Below are positions 1 to 6,025 of a stretch of DNA of 7,111 bases, one piece after another. The stretch is from Fimenecus sp963624605 (GTDB lineage Bacteria > Bacillota > Clostridia > Oscillospirales > Acutalibacteraceae). The notes below the pieces were generated by a model, which saw nothing but the letters and a program-made list of their open reading frames with translations, was not told the DNA's origin and made no database searches. The stretch's first letter is position 1. Every line of letters begins with the position of its first letter. A program made the translations under genes and the position numbers. The stretch covers positions 1-7,111 of the forward strand of contig CAVFQD010000074.1 of the NCBI GenBank assembly GCA_963624605.1, in the 5' to 3' direction.

Positions 1-33
1 ATGTCCTTACACACTTTGTATACTATCTTACTC

Positions 34-63
34 TTGACACACAGTTCGCCCCTACGATATAAT
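34..63 (+). promoter_or_regulatory. Perfect-consensus SigA-type promoter with no evident gene
   Basis: TTGACA at 34-39 and TATAAT at 58-63 are both exact sigma-70/SigA hexamers, 18 nt apart (optimum 17). Transcription would start near 70 and run right into the repeat mosaic, where no gene lies on this strand. If it continued past 541 it would be antisense to the 3' end of the phosphatase-acetyltransferase gene. The -10 hexamer sits in the CTACGATAT flank of a palindromic repeat half-copy, while the -35 lies where the other repeat arm would be. The motif is certain; its activity is inferred. It could drive a small RNA or be a relic of a displaced gene. Confidence 0.5.
40..60. repeat. Half-copy of CCCTACGATAT palindromic repeat
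   Basis: Bases 40-60 match 514-533 except for one extra C, covering the right arm (GTTCGCCC) and the CTACGATAT flank. The left arm GGGCGAAC seen at 507-514 is missing; in its place is TTGACA. This is therefore a diverged or truncated member of the repeat family also seen at 414-441 and 507-533. Confidence 0.6.
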
Positions 64-92
64 ATAAAATGTATTTTGATTGTAGCGACCAA

Positions 93-300
93 TTTTGTGC
101 GGCGCCCCAAGCCGCATTTTCAAACACAGGCTCCCTCTGACGAGGGAGCAGTCATTTTTCTTCTGAAAAATGACTGAAGGAGAGATAACGATAATTTGAT
201 ATTTATTGCTTTCTCTCCTTCCGACACGCCTGCGGCGTGCCACCTATTGCCCTCTTGCGGTTCCCGATTTTGCTTATGCGGCTTGGAGCGCCGCACAAAA
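93..300. repeat. 25-bp inverted repeat, 93-117 with 276-300
   Basis: Bases 93-117 and the reverse complement of 276-300 agree at 24 of 25 positions (core GTGCGGCGC...AAGCCGCAT). A weaker match continues outward to about 81 and 313. The left arm lies outside and the right arm inside the MITE-like element at 127-378, so the two structures interlock, as expected if one element inserted into or recombined with another. Each arm is also a small palindrome (GCGGC...GCCGC). Confidence 0.75.
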
Positions 301-378
301 TCGACCGCTGCGCCAACAGATGCTCCCTTTATCCGCCACAGGCGGTGGTCGCATATGTTGCCCGTCAGAGGAAGGCTT
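127..378. mobile_element. MITE-like non-coding palindromic element
   Basis: The edges 127-142 and 363-378 form imperfect terminal inverted repeats matching at 13 of 16 positions (core CCTCTGACG). Inside are perfect or near-perfect hairpins: 131-137/142-148 (CTCCCTC arms), 151-160/165-174 (10-bp arms), 179-194/203-218 (13 of 16), 225-230/234-239 (CACGCC arms) and 333-337/341-345. It has no coding capacity. A transposase-less element of about 250 bp built from nested palindromes fits a MITE or REP-like mosaic; mobility would need a transposase supplied elsewhere. I recall similar modules from Clostridia genomes, but no target-site duplication is obvious, so the exact borders are uncertain. Confidence 0.55.
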
Positions 379-413
379 GGTTCTACTAACATTTTAATTT
401 GATGTTTATTAAC

Positions 414-441
414 GGCGGGAGCAAGCCCCCGCCCTACCGAT
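414..441. repeat. Palindromic repeat with CCCTACCGATAT flank
   Basis: Arms 414-421 and 426-433 pair (GGCGGG with CCCGCC) around a 4-nt loop; the single mismatch on the plus strand becomes a G-U pair in minus-strand RNA. The CCCTACCGATAT flank (432-441) parallels that of the copies ending at 60 and 533, so this is the same family with changed arm sequence and kept base pairing. Compensatory arm change points to selection on, or propagation of, the folded form. Confidence 0.6.
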
Positions 442-462
442 ATGGCAACGCAATACCTGTAT

Positions 463-481
463 GAGCGATCTGCGGTCGCCC
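463..481. repeat. Degenerate hairpin related to neighbouring repeats
   Basis: Arms 463-470 (GAGCGATC) and 474-481 (GGTCGCCC) pair around TGC at 6 Watson-Crick positions plus one wobble. The arms resemble GGGCGAAC/GTTCGCCC at 507-525, with the same arm length and 3-nt loop, but the CTACGATAT flank is absent. It is probably a decayed member of the same repeat family. Confidence 0.4.
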
Positions 482-506
482 GTCAAATTCAGCGCAAATT
501 AAAAGC

Positions 507-525
507 GGGCGAACACAGTTCGCCC
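507..525 (-). terminator. Repeat hairpin acting as likely operon terminator
   Basis: GGGCGAAC (507-514) and GTTCGCCC (518-525) form a perfect 8-bp GC-rich stem with a 3-nt loop. Read on the minus strand, the stem is followed by GCTTTTAATTTG, a moderate U-tract, and lies about 37 nt after the stop codon of the phosphatase-acetyltransferase gene. No other terminator is visible for the polA operon. The same sequence is a copy of the CCCTACGATAT repeat, so a mobile palindrome may have been adopted as a terminator. Confidence 0.5.
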
Positions 526-561
526 TACGATATTATGACATTTAATTTCATTTTGCCGAAT

Positions 562-1422
562 TTATTTAAGCGTTTTTGTCATCAACACGGCGTTTTCCGT
601 CGGATGGGAATAAAAATTCTTTCTTTCCCCGACATTTACAAATCCGCATTTTTTATAAAGTGAAATTGCGTTTTCGTTGGACTGTCTCACTTCAAGCGTT
701 ATAAACTCCGCATTTTTTTCACGGCACACTTTTTCGAGGTGCCGGAGAAGCTTTGTCGCAACTCCCCTTTTTCTGAATTTTTCACCTACGGCAACATTGG
801 TTATCGAGACCTCGCCGACAACATTGAAAGAGCCTATATACCCTGCCGTTTCGCCGCCGATTTTCGCCGTAAAGAAACATGCTACGGGGTTTTCAAGCTC
901 CTCCGAAAGCGATTTCTCGCTCCACGGGTCGGAAAAACATTCCTTTTCTATGAGCGCAATACTCTTAATATCATCCTCTGTCATAGGCGAAATTTCAATT
1001 TCCGCACCTGTTAAAAATTCAAGAATACCGTCAAACCGCTTTTGAATTTCAAGGGCTGTTTTTCTGTACGCTTCAAGGCTTCCGCCGTACAGGTCGGGAA
1101 TGTCCAAAACACGGGTTTTTGCGCTCGGATAAGCCTTTTTTATTATATCTTCGTGGGTCGCCGTCATACATAAAAAATATGTGTTTTCCGTAAAATCGTA
1201 TGCCGTAAGAGCCCTTGAACGGTGCGAAGAAATATCCGCACCGAGCTCTGCCGCCGCCGTAATCGCATTTTTGCAGGGTTCATCGCCCGAAAAGCATGCA
1301 AGCCCTGCGGAAGACACCTCGATACCGTCTGTATTTTTACTTTTAAGATATTCACGGAAAAGCCCCTCAGCCATAGGACTGCGGCAGGTGTTTCCCGTGC
1401 AAACGAAAACCGCTCTTTTCAT
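562..1422 (-). CDS. Low-MW phosphatase (YwlE-like) fused to RimI-like N-acetyltransferase
   Basis: This 286-residue protein has two catalytic domains in one frame. Residues 1-138 are a low-molecular-weight phosphatase: the P-loop CTGNTCRS puts the nucleophile at Cys8 and the phosphate-binding Arg at Arg14, and Asp110 in IPDLYGG is the general acid. Thr12 in the loop corresponds to the Thr that gives Bacillus YwlE its phosphoarginine preference (family knowledge), so protein-arginine phosphatase is more likely than tyrosine phosphatase. Residues 141-286 are a GNAT domain of the RimI type: CFSDPWS (162-168), acetyl-CoA loop RKRGVA (217-222), LEVRQSN (243-249), LYKKCGF (255-261) and NFY (269-271). 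RimI acetylates the N-terminus of ribosomal protein S18, and related enzymes act on other proteins. ATG 1422 has AAAGG 7 nt upstream, inside the end of polA; the 3-nt gap implies co-transcription and translational coupling. The usual DPY/DPF motif is DLY here. Both domains look intact and cytoplasmic. Confidence 0.9.
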   Translation of the reverse strand: MKRAVFVCTGNTCRSPMAEGLFREYLKSKNTDGIEVSSAGLACFSGDEPCKNAITAAAELGADISSHRSRALTAYDFTENTYFLCMTATHEDIIKKAYPSAKTRVLDIPDLYGGSLEAYRKTALEIQKRFDGILEFLTGAEIEISPMTEDDIKSIALIEKECFSDPWSEKSLSEELENPVACFFTAKIGGETAGYIGSFNVVGEVSITNVAVGEKFRKRGVATKLLRHLEKVCREKNAEFITLEVRQSNENAISLYKKCGFVNVGERKNFYSHPTENAVLMTKTLK

Positions 1423-1425
1423 TTG

Positions 1426-3993
1426 TTATCCTTTCGCATCGTACCATGTTTTGCCGATATTTGCGTCGCTTACAAGTCGCACTTTCATCTTGCAGGCGTT
1501 TTCCATTTCCTCGGAAACAATCCTTTTGACAGCTTCGGCTTCATTTTCGGGAGCTTCGACTATCAATTCATCGTGCACCTGCAAAAGAAGTCTCGCCTTG
1601 AGATTTTCCGCTTTAAACCTGTTATATACTCTTATCATTGCGATTTTGATTATATCCGCGGCAGTGCCCTGTATCGGCATATTTCTTGCGACTCGCTCGC
1701 CGAACGAACGAAGCATACCGTTTGACGAGGAAAGCTCGGGCAAATACCTTCTTCTGCCGAAAAGCGTAGAGACATAACCGTCAGCCTTTGCCTTTTCGAC
1801 AACGCTTTTCATATATTCGTCAACGCCCGAGTAGTGGTGCAGATAGTCCTTGATATACTTGTCAGCCTCGGCTCTCGAAACGCCTATATCCTTTGAAAGC
1901 GAAAATGCGCCGATACCGTAAACTATGCCGAAGTTTACCGCCTTTGCCCTTGAACGCATAAGCGGAGAGACCTTGTCAAGCGGAATTTTGAACACCTGCG
2001 AGGCTGTCGTGGTGTGTATGTCCGTTTCGCTGTTAAAGGCGTCTATCATATTTCGGTCATTTGCAATATCCGATAAAACACGCAATTCAATCTGCGAATA
2101 GTCGGCGTCGATAAATGTCATTCCGTCCTCGGCGATAAAGAATTTTCTCATTTCCCTGCCGAGCTGTGTCCTTACGGGAATGTTCTGAAGATTCGGCTCA
2201 ACGGACGATATTCTGCCCGTTCTTGTCTCCGTCTGATTAAATGTGGTATGAATTCTGCCGTCCGAGGAGATCTGCTTTATAAGCCCGTCGCAGTATGTCG
2301 ATTTCAGCTTTGCAAGCGTTCTGTATTCAAGGATAAACCTTACGATTTCGTAATCCTCGGCAAGCCCCTCCAACACATCGGCATTGGTGGAATATCCCGT
2401 TTTCGTCTTTTTCTTTGTGGGTATTGCAAGGTCGTCGAAAAGCACCTCGCCCAACTGCTTGGGAGAGTTTATGTTAAATTCCCTGCCGGCGAGCGAATAA
2501 ATTTCTTTCTGAAGCTCGTCAATACGGGCTGAAAGCCTGTCCGAAAACTCCTCAATGCCCTCTCTGTCAACCTTAATACCGTAAACCTCCATCGAAGAGA
2601 GCACTTTGGCAAGCGGCATTTCAATCTCGTTAAACAGCCTTGTGTTGTCGGTGCTTTCAAGCCTTGACTGAATACGGCTTTTGAGCACCCTGTAAGCTGA
2701 AATGTCGGAAAGAGCTTCGTTGCCGAACTCAAAATACGGTACGGAAAACTCTGCCGCAAGCCGCTTTACGGAATAATCCTTTGCGGACGGGTTGAGCAGA
2801 TACGCGCCGAGCAAAATATCAAAGTCAATATTCTTTATCTCTTCGCCCTTTTTGAAAAAATACGAGTAAACCGCCTTTGAATTGTAGGTACAGGTCTTTA
2901 TTGACGGGTCGCGTAGCATTGAAAAAATCTTTTCAATATCCCCGTCAGCCGTGAATTCATAAACATTTTCAGAGTCGGCGGCGCAAATTCCCGTAAGCCC
3001 CATTTTATCGGTTCCAAAAGCAAAGAAAAGCTCTTTTTCTTCATTTACCGACTTTTCAAGGAGCGTAATATCGGTGCTCTTTTCGGGTGCAGCGGTCTTT
3101 TCGTCCTTTACCTGCGAGACTGCGACAGCAGGCAGAGAAAGTCTTTCAAGAATTTTGAACATCTCGTATTCAGTAAGAAGCTTTCTTGCCTTTTCAGGGT
3201 CGCCCTCGCCCTTTTTATATGAATTTATATCGGTATCAATCGGAACATTGACATCGATTTTTCCGAGCTTATAGCTCAAATACGCTTTTTCTTTATCATT
3301 TTTAAGCTTTGTTCTGACAGACTCCTTTATGTCTATCGTATCGATATTTTCGTAAACATTATCAATCGAACCAAAGGTTGCAATCAGCGACGATGCGGTT
3401 TTTTCGCCTATTCCCGCAACACCGGGGATATTGTCCGAGCTGTCGCCCATAAGTGCTTTGATGTCAATCATCTGCACAGGTTCAACTCCGTACTTTTCCT
3501 TAACAGCCTCAGTGTCGTATTTTACGGTTTCGGGTCTGCCCATCTTGGTTGCCGCAAGCAAAACGGTAACATTCTCCTTTACAAGCTGTAAGCTGTCCCT
3601 GTCCCCCGTAGCGATAAAGCTTTCATTGCCGTCTCCGCAGTTGTGGGAGAGCGTGCCGATAAGGTCGTCCGCCTCAAAGCCGGGCTTTGTAACAATTTTA
3701 TATCCGAGTGCGGAGAGAATTTCCTTTAACACGGGCATCTGCTCGGCAAGCTCGGGCGGCATAGGCTTTCTGCCCGCCTTGTATTCGTCATACATTTTGT
3801 GCCTGAATGTAGGCTCTTTAAGGTCAAAGGTTACGGCGACGCTGTCGGGTACCACGTCCTCTTCAAGCTTAAGGAGAATGTTCAAAAAGCCGTAAATGGC
3901 GTTTGAATACCGTCCGTCCTTGGTCGTGAGCAGCTTTATGCCGTAAAACGCCCTGTTGAGTATGCTGTTGCCATCTAAAATCAATAGCTTCAT
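1426..3993 (-). CDS. polA: DNA polymerase I
   Basis: Family A DNA polymerase of 855 residues, used in Okazaki fragment processing and excision repair. Residues 1 to about 285 are the 5'-3' exonuclease/flap domain (DGNSILNRAFYG, FEADDLIG, ATGDRDSLQLV, GDSSDNIPGVAGIGEKTA). About 310-450 is the 3'-5' exonuclease fold, but the catalytic DxE is replaced by FAFGTDK, so proofreading is predicted absent, as in Bacillus and Taq enzymes. About 465-855 is the polymerase: motif A DADYSQIELR (metal ligand Asp631), motif B with Arg680, Lys684, Phe688 and Tyr692 (RSRAKAVNFGIVYG), and motif C QVHDE (Asp808, Glu809). An in-frame GTG at 4002 would add three residues, but ATG 3993 has GGTGA at 3999-4003 with a 5-nt spacer and gives the family's usual MKLLILDG start. 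It is the first gene of a two-gene operon and divergent from dusB. Length and motifs are normal. Confidence 0.97.
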   Translation of the reverse strand: MKLLILDGNSILNRAFYGIKLLTTKDGRYSNAIYGFLNILLKLEEDVVPDSVAVTFDLKEPTFRHKMYDEYKAGRKPMPPELAEQMPVLKEILSALGYKIVTKPGFEADDLIGTLSHNCGDGNESFIATGDRDSLQLVKENVTVLLAATKMGRPETVKYDTEAVKEKYGVEPVQMIDIKALMGDSSDNIPGVAGIGEKTASSLIATFGSIDNVYENIDTIDIKESVRTKLKNDKEKAYLSYKLGKIDVNVPIDTDINSYKKGEGDPEKARKLLTEYEMFKILERLSLPAVAVSQVKDEKTAAPEKSTDITLLEKSVNEEKELFFAFGTDKMGLTGICAADSENVYEFTADGDIEKIFSMLRDPSIKTCTYNSKAVYSYFFKKGEEIKNIDFDILLGAYLLNPSAKDYSVKRLAAEFSVPYFEFGNEALSDISAYRVLKSRIQSRLESTDNTRLFNEIEMPLAKVLSSMEVYGIKVDREGIEEFSDRLSARIDELQKEIYSLAGREFNINSPKQLGEVLFDDLAIPTKKKTKTGYSTNADVLEGLAEDYEIVRFILEYRTLAKLKSTYCDGLIKQISSDGRIHTTFNQTETRTGRISSVEPNLQNIPVRTQLGREMRKFFIAEDGMTFIDADYSQIELRVLSDIANDRNMIDAFNSETDIHTTTASQVFKIPLDKVSPLMRSRAKAVNFGIVYGIGAFSLSKDIGVSRAEADKYIKDYLHHYSGVDEYMKSVVEKAKADGYVSTLFGRRRYLPELSSSNGMLRSFGERVARNMPIQGTAADIIKIAMIRVYNRFKAENLKARLLLQVHDELIVEAPENEAEAVKRIVSEEMENACKMKVRLVSDANIGKTWYDAKG

Positions 3994-3998
3994 ATTTT

Positions 3999-4003
3999 TC
4001 ACC
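3999..4003 (-). promoter_or_regulatory. Ribosome binding site deciding the polA start
   Basis: Read on the minus strand, GGTGA precedes ATG 3993 by 5 nt and matches the 3' part of the Shine-Dalgarno consensus AGGAGGTGA. The alternative GTG start at 4002 overlaps this site and has no purine-rich site of its own. This supports the shorter form of the protein. Confidence 0.6.
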
Positions 4004-4032
4004 GAATTTTAAGAAAATTTATTTACACCGAT

Positions 4033-4061
4033 ATTGTACCATATCTTTTTATATTTTGCAC
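4033..4061 (-). promoter_or_regulatory. polA promoter (extended -10)
   Basis: Read on the minus strand, TGG-TACAAT (4041 down to 4033) is an extended -10 element one base from TATAAT. A -35 at the usual distance (near 4056-4061) is poor, about three matches to TTGACA, which fits an extended -10 promoter. Transcription would start near 4026, giving a leader of about 33 nt before ATG 3993. Confidence 0.55.
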
Positions 4062-4081
4062 TAAAAATTATGCCGCAACGG

Positions 4082-4110
4082 TTGAGATAAAAATGTATTT
4101 ATGGTAAAAT
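4082..4110 (+). promoter_or_regulatory. dusB promoter
   Basis: TTGAGA (4082-4087), a 17-nt spacer and TAAAAT (4105-4110) with TGG directly before the -10 make a good SigA promoter with an extended -10. The start would be near 4117, about 22 nt before ATG 4139. It does not overlap the divergent polA promoter. The stretch 4101-4113 is identical to the -10 region of the spo0A promoter. Confidence 0.65.
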
Positions 4111-4138
4111 ATGCTGAAATTCTTTTAAGGTTGGTTTT

Positions 4139-5104
4139 ATGCAGTTCGGAAATTTGAAAATTGAAGGTTTTGCGGCTCTCGCACCTATGGCAGGCGTTGC
4201 GGACAGGGCGTTCCGTGAGATTTGCCGTGAATACGGTGCGGCTTATACCGTTTCGGAAATGATAAGCTCAAAGGGCGTTACCATGGGCGATAAGAAGTCA
4301 AAGGAATTGATGACCCTCAACGAAAAAGAGCGCCCCGCAGGCGTGCAGATATTCGGCAGCGACCCCGAAATTATGGCGCAGAGCGTCAGCTCCGTTCTTG
4401 AAACAAATCCCGATTTCATTGACATAAATATGGGCTGTCCCGCACCTAAAATCGCAGGAAACGGCGGCGGAGCTTCGCTTATGAGAAATCCCGAGCTTGC
4501 ACAGAGCATTGTAAAGGCCGTTGTCGGCGCAACAGAGCTTCCCGTCACGGTAAAAATGCGTTCGGGCTGGGATTTTGACAGCATAAACGCGGTCGATATG
4601 GCAAGAAGAGCCGAGGAAGTCGGTGCGGCGGCTGTTACCGTCCACGGACGGACAAGGCAGCAGATGTACGCCCCTCCCGTAAACACGGATATAATCGCCG
4701 AGGTAAAGCGTTCGGTTTCAATCCCCGTAATCGGTAACGGAGATATTGTTGACGGGCAGACTGCGGCGCTGATGTTTGAAAAAACAAACTGCGATTTTCT
4801 TTTGGTCGGCAGAGGTGCGCTCGGCAGACCTTGGGTATTTTCGCAGATAAATGCATATCTCAACGAGGGCAGGATTATCCCCGAACCGCCCGTGAGCGAG
4901 AGAATGAGAGTAATGGTAAAGCATATCAAGCTCATTTGCGAATACAAGGGCGAAAAAATCGGAATGAAAGAGGCGAGAAAGCACGCCGCCTGGTATATGA
5001 AAGGGATTCGGGGCGGAGCGGAGTTCAGACGGCAGGCAGGCACGCTCGAAACTGTTGAACAGGCACAGGAATTGGCATTTCGGGTCGTTGTGGAAAATCA
5101 GTAA
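4139..5104 (+). CDS. dusB: tRNA-dihydrouridine synthase, DusB family
   Basis: FMN-dependent enzyme that reduces uridines in the tRNA D-loop region to dihydrouridine using NADPH; cytoplasmic. The 321-residue length is normal. It is a TIM barrel with ALAPMAGVADRAFR at 13-26, catalytic Cys100 in DINMGCPAPK, flavin-contacting Lys139 (VKMRSGW), His169 in VHGRTRQQMY, and the C-terminal FMN phosphate-binding stretch IGNGDI (198-203) plus LVGRGALGRPW (222-232). The tail from about 250 is the helical RNA-binding domain (KHAAWYMKGI). ATG 4139 has AAGG at 4127-4130, 8 nt upstream. The gene is transcribed from its own promoter, divergent from polA. No terminator is visible before the next gene 45 nt downstream, so read-through into it is likely. 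The Dus subclass comes from motif resemblance to clostridial DusB proteins; substrate positions cannot be read from sequence. Confidence 0.93.
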   Translation: MQFGNLKIEGFAALAPMAGVADRAFREICREYGAAYTVSEMISSKGVTMGDKKSKELMTLNEKERPAGVQIFGSDPEIMAQSVSSVLETNPDFIDINMGCPAPKIAGNGGGASLMRNPELAQSIVKAVVGATELPVTVKMRSGWDFDSINAVDMARRAEEVGAAAVTVHGRTRQQMYAPPVNTDIIAEVKRSVSIPVIGNGDIVDGQTAALMFEKTNCDFLLVGRGALGRPWVFSQINAYLNEGRIIPEPPVSERMRVMVKHIKLICEYKGEKIGMKEARKHAAWYMKGIRGGAEFRRQAGTLETVEQAQELAFRVVVENQ

Positions 5105-5110
5105 TTATGC

Positions 5111-5119
5111 TGTTATGAT
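5111..5119 (+). promoter_or_regulatory. Possible extended -10 before membrane protein gene
   Basis: TGT-TATGAT is one base from an extended consensus -10 and lies 31 nt before ATG 5150. It has no convincing -35 (TTGTGG at 5088 is 20 nt away). It could give the AT-rich gene pair its own promoter, apart from read-through from dusB. Confidence 0.25.
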
Positions 5120-5149
5120 AACATTAGAATTTTGACGAGGTAATTAAGC

Positions 5150-5578
5150 ATGTCAAATCAAAAAAGAGCAGCTTTTATGCTTGCGTTTTTTATTGTAATG
5201 CAAATTTTAACTATGCTGAGCCGAAAGGTATTGTGGCAATCTGTTTGCAAATCTGGCGGAACAACACCCGAGGGTGTTCGTGAAAAAACACCTGAATTGT
5301 TAAAAGAGTGTGCGAACGGCAGTAACCTGCAAACTCATTTTAGAATATGGATGCGTGAAAATGCTCCTGACCCAAAGCTGTTTGACAAATTAGACAACAT
5401 ATACACATATTGCATGTTGCCGAATATCCTTTTTATCATTTTTTCTATTGCCGGTATGAATGCCCCAAGGGCTTTTCATATGTTATTGTCTGTAGGCTTG
5501 GTCATATCGCCTTTGGTAGTTGTAGGCGTTTTAGTATCAGGACTTTATTACAAGAACTATTTTGATAAGAAAGGTTAA
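5150..5578 (+). CDS. Small predicted membrane protein, function unknown
   Basis: I do not recognise this 142-residue protein. Residues 5-9 are polar/basic and are followed by a hydrophobic segment at about 7-24 that could be a signal anchor. A hydrophilic stretch of about 60 residues with Cys33 and Cys54 follows, then two more hydrophobic segments at about 86-103 and 108-132 and a basic tail (YYKNYFDKKG). That suggests three membrane spans with one mid-size loop. ATG 5150 has GAGGT at 5137-5141, 8 nt upstream, a good site. Base composition is visibly more AT-rich than dusB or spo0A. The TAA stop is followed in the same frame by another hydrophobic open frame with no clear start, so this may be the first part of a longer ancestral gene. 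Confidence 0.7.
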   Translation: MSNQKRAAFMLAFFIVMQILTMLSRKVLWQSVCKSGGTTPEGVREKTPELLKECANGSNLQTHFRIWMRENAPDPKLFDKLDNIYTYCMLPNILFIIFSIAGMNAPRAFHMLLSVGLVISPLVVVGVLVSGLYYKNYFDKKG

Positions 5579-5605
5579 ATTTATATAACTTTAAGCGAAA
5601 AGGCT

Positions 5606-5986
5606 TTGGGATATATAGTAATATTTATTGCATTTAATATGTTGATATCTATGTGTTTAGTATGGATGAAGACAAAAATATATATTCTTTCTAATGTGTC
5701 ATCGTCTGCTATTCGCAAGAAGAAAATAGAAGCATTGAAAAACAGAGAATCGTTGAAAACGGTTTATCAATTTCTGTATGAAAAATCTGCAGATCAAAAT
5801 CGTACTCGGAGGTTACTCGTTATCTATTACATTCTAAGGCTTCCTGTAATAATCGGTATACCATTTGCGATAATCGGATTGTTCACGCATCAAATTGATA
5901 ATTTGCTAGACAAATATGCTTTGATTATGACGGTTTATATTATGATTCTTGGAATATCTCCTATATTTTTTAATAGAAGGTTGTAA
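5606..5986 (+). CDS. Predicted membrane protein or 3' part of a split gene
   Basis: I do not recognise this frame of up to 126 residues. Hydrophobic segments lie at about 2-20, 69-88 and 102-121, around a basic, charged cytoplasmic-type stretch (about 35-68, with SSAIRKKKIEALKNRE), and the end is basic (NRRL). The start is doubtful: TTG 5606 has AAAAGG only 2 nt before it, and the first in-frame ATG (5639) has no Shine-Dalgarno site and would cut into the first membrane segment. The frame is open back to the TAA that ends the preceding gene, in the same frame. So either it uses a rare start with translational coupling, or it is the downstream half of a gene broken by a nonsense mutation. It is AT-rich like its partner and ends 7 nt before a strong hairpin. 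Confidence 0.5.
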   Translation: MGYIVIFIAFNMLISMCLVWMKTKIYILSNVSSSAIRKKKIEALKNRESLKTVYQFLYEKSADQNRTRRLLVIYYILRLPVIIGIPFAIIGLFTHQIDNLLDKYALIMTVYIMILGISPIFFNRRL

Positions 5987-5993
5987 TATGGCA

Positions 5994-6025
5994 AACGCCA
6001 CGCAATAACTGCGTGGCGTTCTCTT
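5994..6025 (+). terminator. Intrinsic terminator between convergent units
   Basis: Arms 5994-6004 and 6010-6020 (AACGCCACGCA and its exact complement) form a perfect 11-bp stem with a 5-nt loop. On the plus strand it is followed by the T-rich CTCTTTTA, ending the dusB/membrane-protein unit. It also lies 5 nt beyond the spo0A stop on the other strand, where the tail (TTTGCC) is poorer, so it probably serves both directions with better plus-strand function. Confidence 0.75.

Larger units (their letters stand above)
1..561. other. Gene-free, repeat-rich intergenic region
   Basis: No credible protein gene is visible here. The short open frames are arginine/cysteine-rich or low-complexity, lack Shine-Dalgarno sites, and run through inverted repeats. 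The stretch is instead packed with palindromes: a half-copy of a short repeat near 40-60, a MITE-like element at 127-378, an inverted repeat pairing 93-117 with 276-300, and three hairpins at 414-433, 463-481 and 507-525. A consensus promoter at 34-63 points right. The leftmost 30 bases show nothing recognisable. Confidence 0.75.

Noticed and set aside
52..402. Several open frames of 63-90 codons on both strands
   Set aside because: They run through the inverted repeats, lack ribosome binding sites, and have composition typical of translated palindromes.
127..540. CRISPR array
   Set aside because: The repeats are palindromes of differing arms and irregular spacing, not identical direct repeats with uniform spacers, and no cas gene is present.
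1181..1777. Plus-strand frames of 167-198 codons opposite polA and the phosphatase-acetyltransferase gene
   Set aside because: They are antisense shadows of two strongly conserved minus-strand genes, with no recognisable motifs or Shine-Dalgarno sites.
1728..2600. Possible intein or insertion in the polymerase domain of polA
   Set aside because: Motifs A, B and C follow at normal spacing and the total length of 855 residues is normal for the family.
4243..5043. 266-codon minus-strand frame opposite dusB
   Set aside because: It is an antisense shadow of a gene with clear DusB catalytic motifs; its hydrophobic, proline-rich product matches no family I know.
5988..6008. Six-codon mini-ORF (ATG 5988 to TAA 6008) preceded by AGAAGG at good spacing
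   Set aside because: It lies in the terminator hairpin after the membrane-protein gene, is too short to support, and its Shine-Dalgarno-like sequence is the coding end of that gene.
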